This document shows, piece by piece, positions 5,846-6,140 of a DNA stretch of 6,140 nt. The DNA lies in contig WJXE01000115.1 of NCBI GenBank assembly GCA_009665115.1, positions 1 to 6,140 on the forward strand, in the 5' to 3' direction. Source of the DNA: Nitrosopumilales archaeon (GTDB lineage Archaea > Thermoproteota > Nitrososphaeria > Nitrososphaerales > Nitrososphaeraceae). The notes under the pieces are model-generated. The model was not told the origin of the DNA. It saw nothing but the letters and a program-made list of their open reading frames with translations, and searched no databases. Within the stretch, counting starts at the first letter, position 1. Each line of letters opens with the position of its first letter. Both the position numbers and the translations under genes were made by a program.

Positions 5846-6140
5846 TTAGTTCTTCGCTGTAAGTTTATCTCCTTTGTATACTCCATTAGCAAACAGTTGC
5901 TTTGCAAATGAGTTTTTGCTTAATTGATCCATTGATCCAAGAGATGATATCAAGTGTGATTGCATTGACTTAAAATCGTTCATCCATGACAGTTAGTTTA
6001 TCTTCTTTCTGTTTCTAGTTCCCGAGTGTTTCACTATCTGTATCATACGTTAATATCAAGTCTACACTTAGCACAGAGCTTGCTTTCTGGATCAGTTGTT
6101 ATCTTTAATTAAAACAATGAGAATGAATTAACCTTAGAAC
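5846..6140 (-). pseudogene. Degraded C-terminal tail of a tyrosine integrase (runs off the window)
   Basis: Read leftwards from the window edge, three frames give pieces of the zinc-ribbon and coiled-coil tail seen in Nitrososphaeria tyrosine integrases. Frame one gives TDPESKLCAKCRLDIN, with the second CxxC pair at 6075-6064. Frame two gives TYDTDSETLGN, a TAG at 6017-6015, then KQKEDKLTVMDERF. Frame three gives KSMQSHLISSLGSMDQLSKN, then SFAKQLFANGVYKGDKL, ending at TAA 5848-5846. The order matches intact integrases (...DSKFCAKCRMVLTYDAYxET...KEDKLT...MQSQ...). The first CxxC is damaged (HCFN then stops). The catalytic domain would lie to the right of the window. A 45-residue frame at 5983-5846 starting MNDFKSMQ could be mistaken for a small gene but is only this tail. 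It indicates past integration of a mobile element here. Confidence 0.72.

Noticed and set aside
5846..5983. 45-residue minus-strand small protein starting MNDFKSMQ
   Set aside because: The two frames just upstream supply the preceding parts of an integrase tail in the right order, so this is the end of a pseudogene and not a small gene.
1..6140. CRISPR array, tRNA or a multi-gene defence system
   Set aside because: No regularly spaced repeats, no cloverleaf and no cluster of defence-type genes were seen; the deaminase has the standard nucleoside-salvage core and no defence neighbours.

Overview
The window looks like an accessory stretch of an ammonia-oxidising archaeon of the Nitrososphaeria (Thaumarchaeota), most likely Nitrososphaeraceae of the Nitrosocosmicus type. 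The reasons are AT-rich DNA, a soluble histidine kinase with the tandem N-terminal sensor domains I associate with these archaea, a DUF6659-type protein that I know only from them, and a degraded integrase tail of the kind found in their genomes. This placement comes from family recognition and not from a search.

Layout. Positions 1-660 hold a decayed antibiotic-biosynthesis-monooxygenase-like (ABM) gene on the minus strand, then non-coding DNA. A small intact cupin gene follows on the plus strand (673-1038). After it comes a decayed fragment of a secreted NHL-repeat protein (plus strand, about 1184-1430). A cytidine deaminase with an unusual C-terminal winged-helix-like extension lies on the minus strand (1470-2138, TTG start). 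A gap of about 600 bases (2139-2758) has no convincing gene. Next comes a minus-strand signalling block, read right to left: a 585-residue histidine kinase (5453-3696, TTG start), the wreck of its cognate response regulator (3676-3211), and an intact DUF6659-like gene whose start overlaps the wreck's last codons (3226-2759). The right end (5846-6140) is the degraded C-terminal tail of a tyrosine integrase, running off the window.

How the parts relate. The kinase, receiver and DUF6659 genes are collinear and closely packed, so they probably formed one operon. The receiver gene has lost the stretch that should carry the phospho-acceptor aspartate and has several frameshifts, so the kinase is now without its adjacent partner. 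The cytidine deaminase and cupin stand alone. Four separate gene wrecks (ABM, NHL, response regulator, integrase) sit among four intact genes, so this is a decaying, mobile-element-associated region. I saw no CRISPR array, tRNA, rRNA or intact transposon, and no clearly new multi-gene system. The most unusual intact items are the deaminase-winged-helix fusion and the orphaned kinase.
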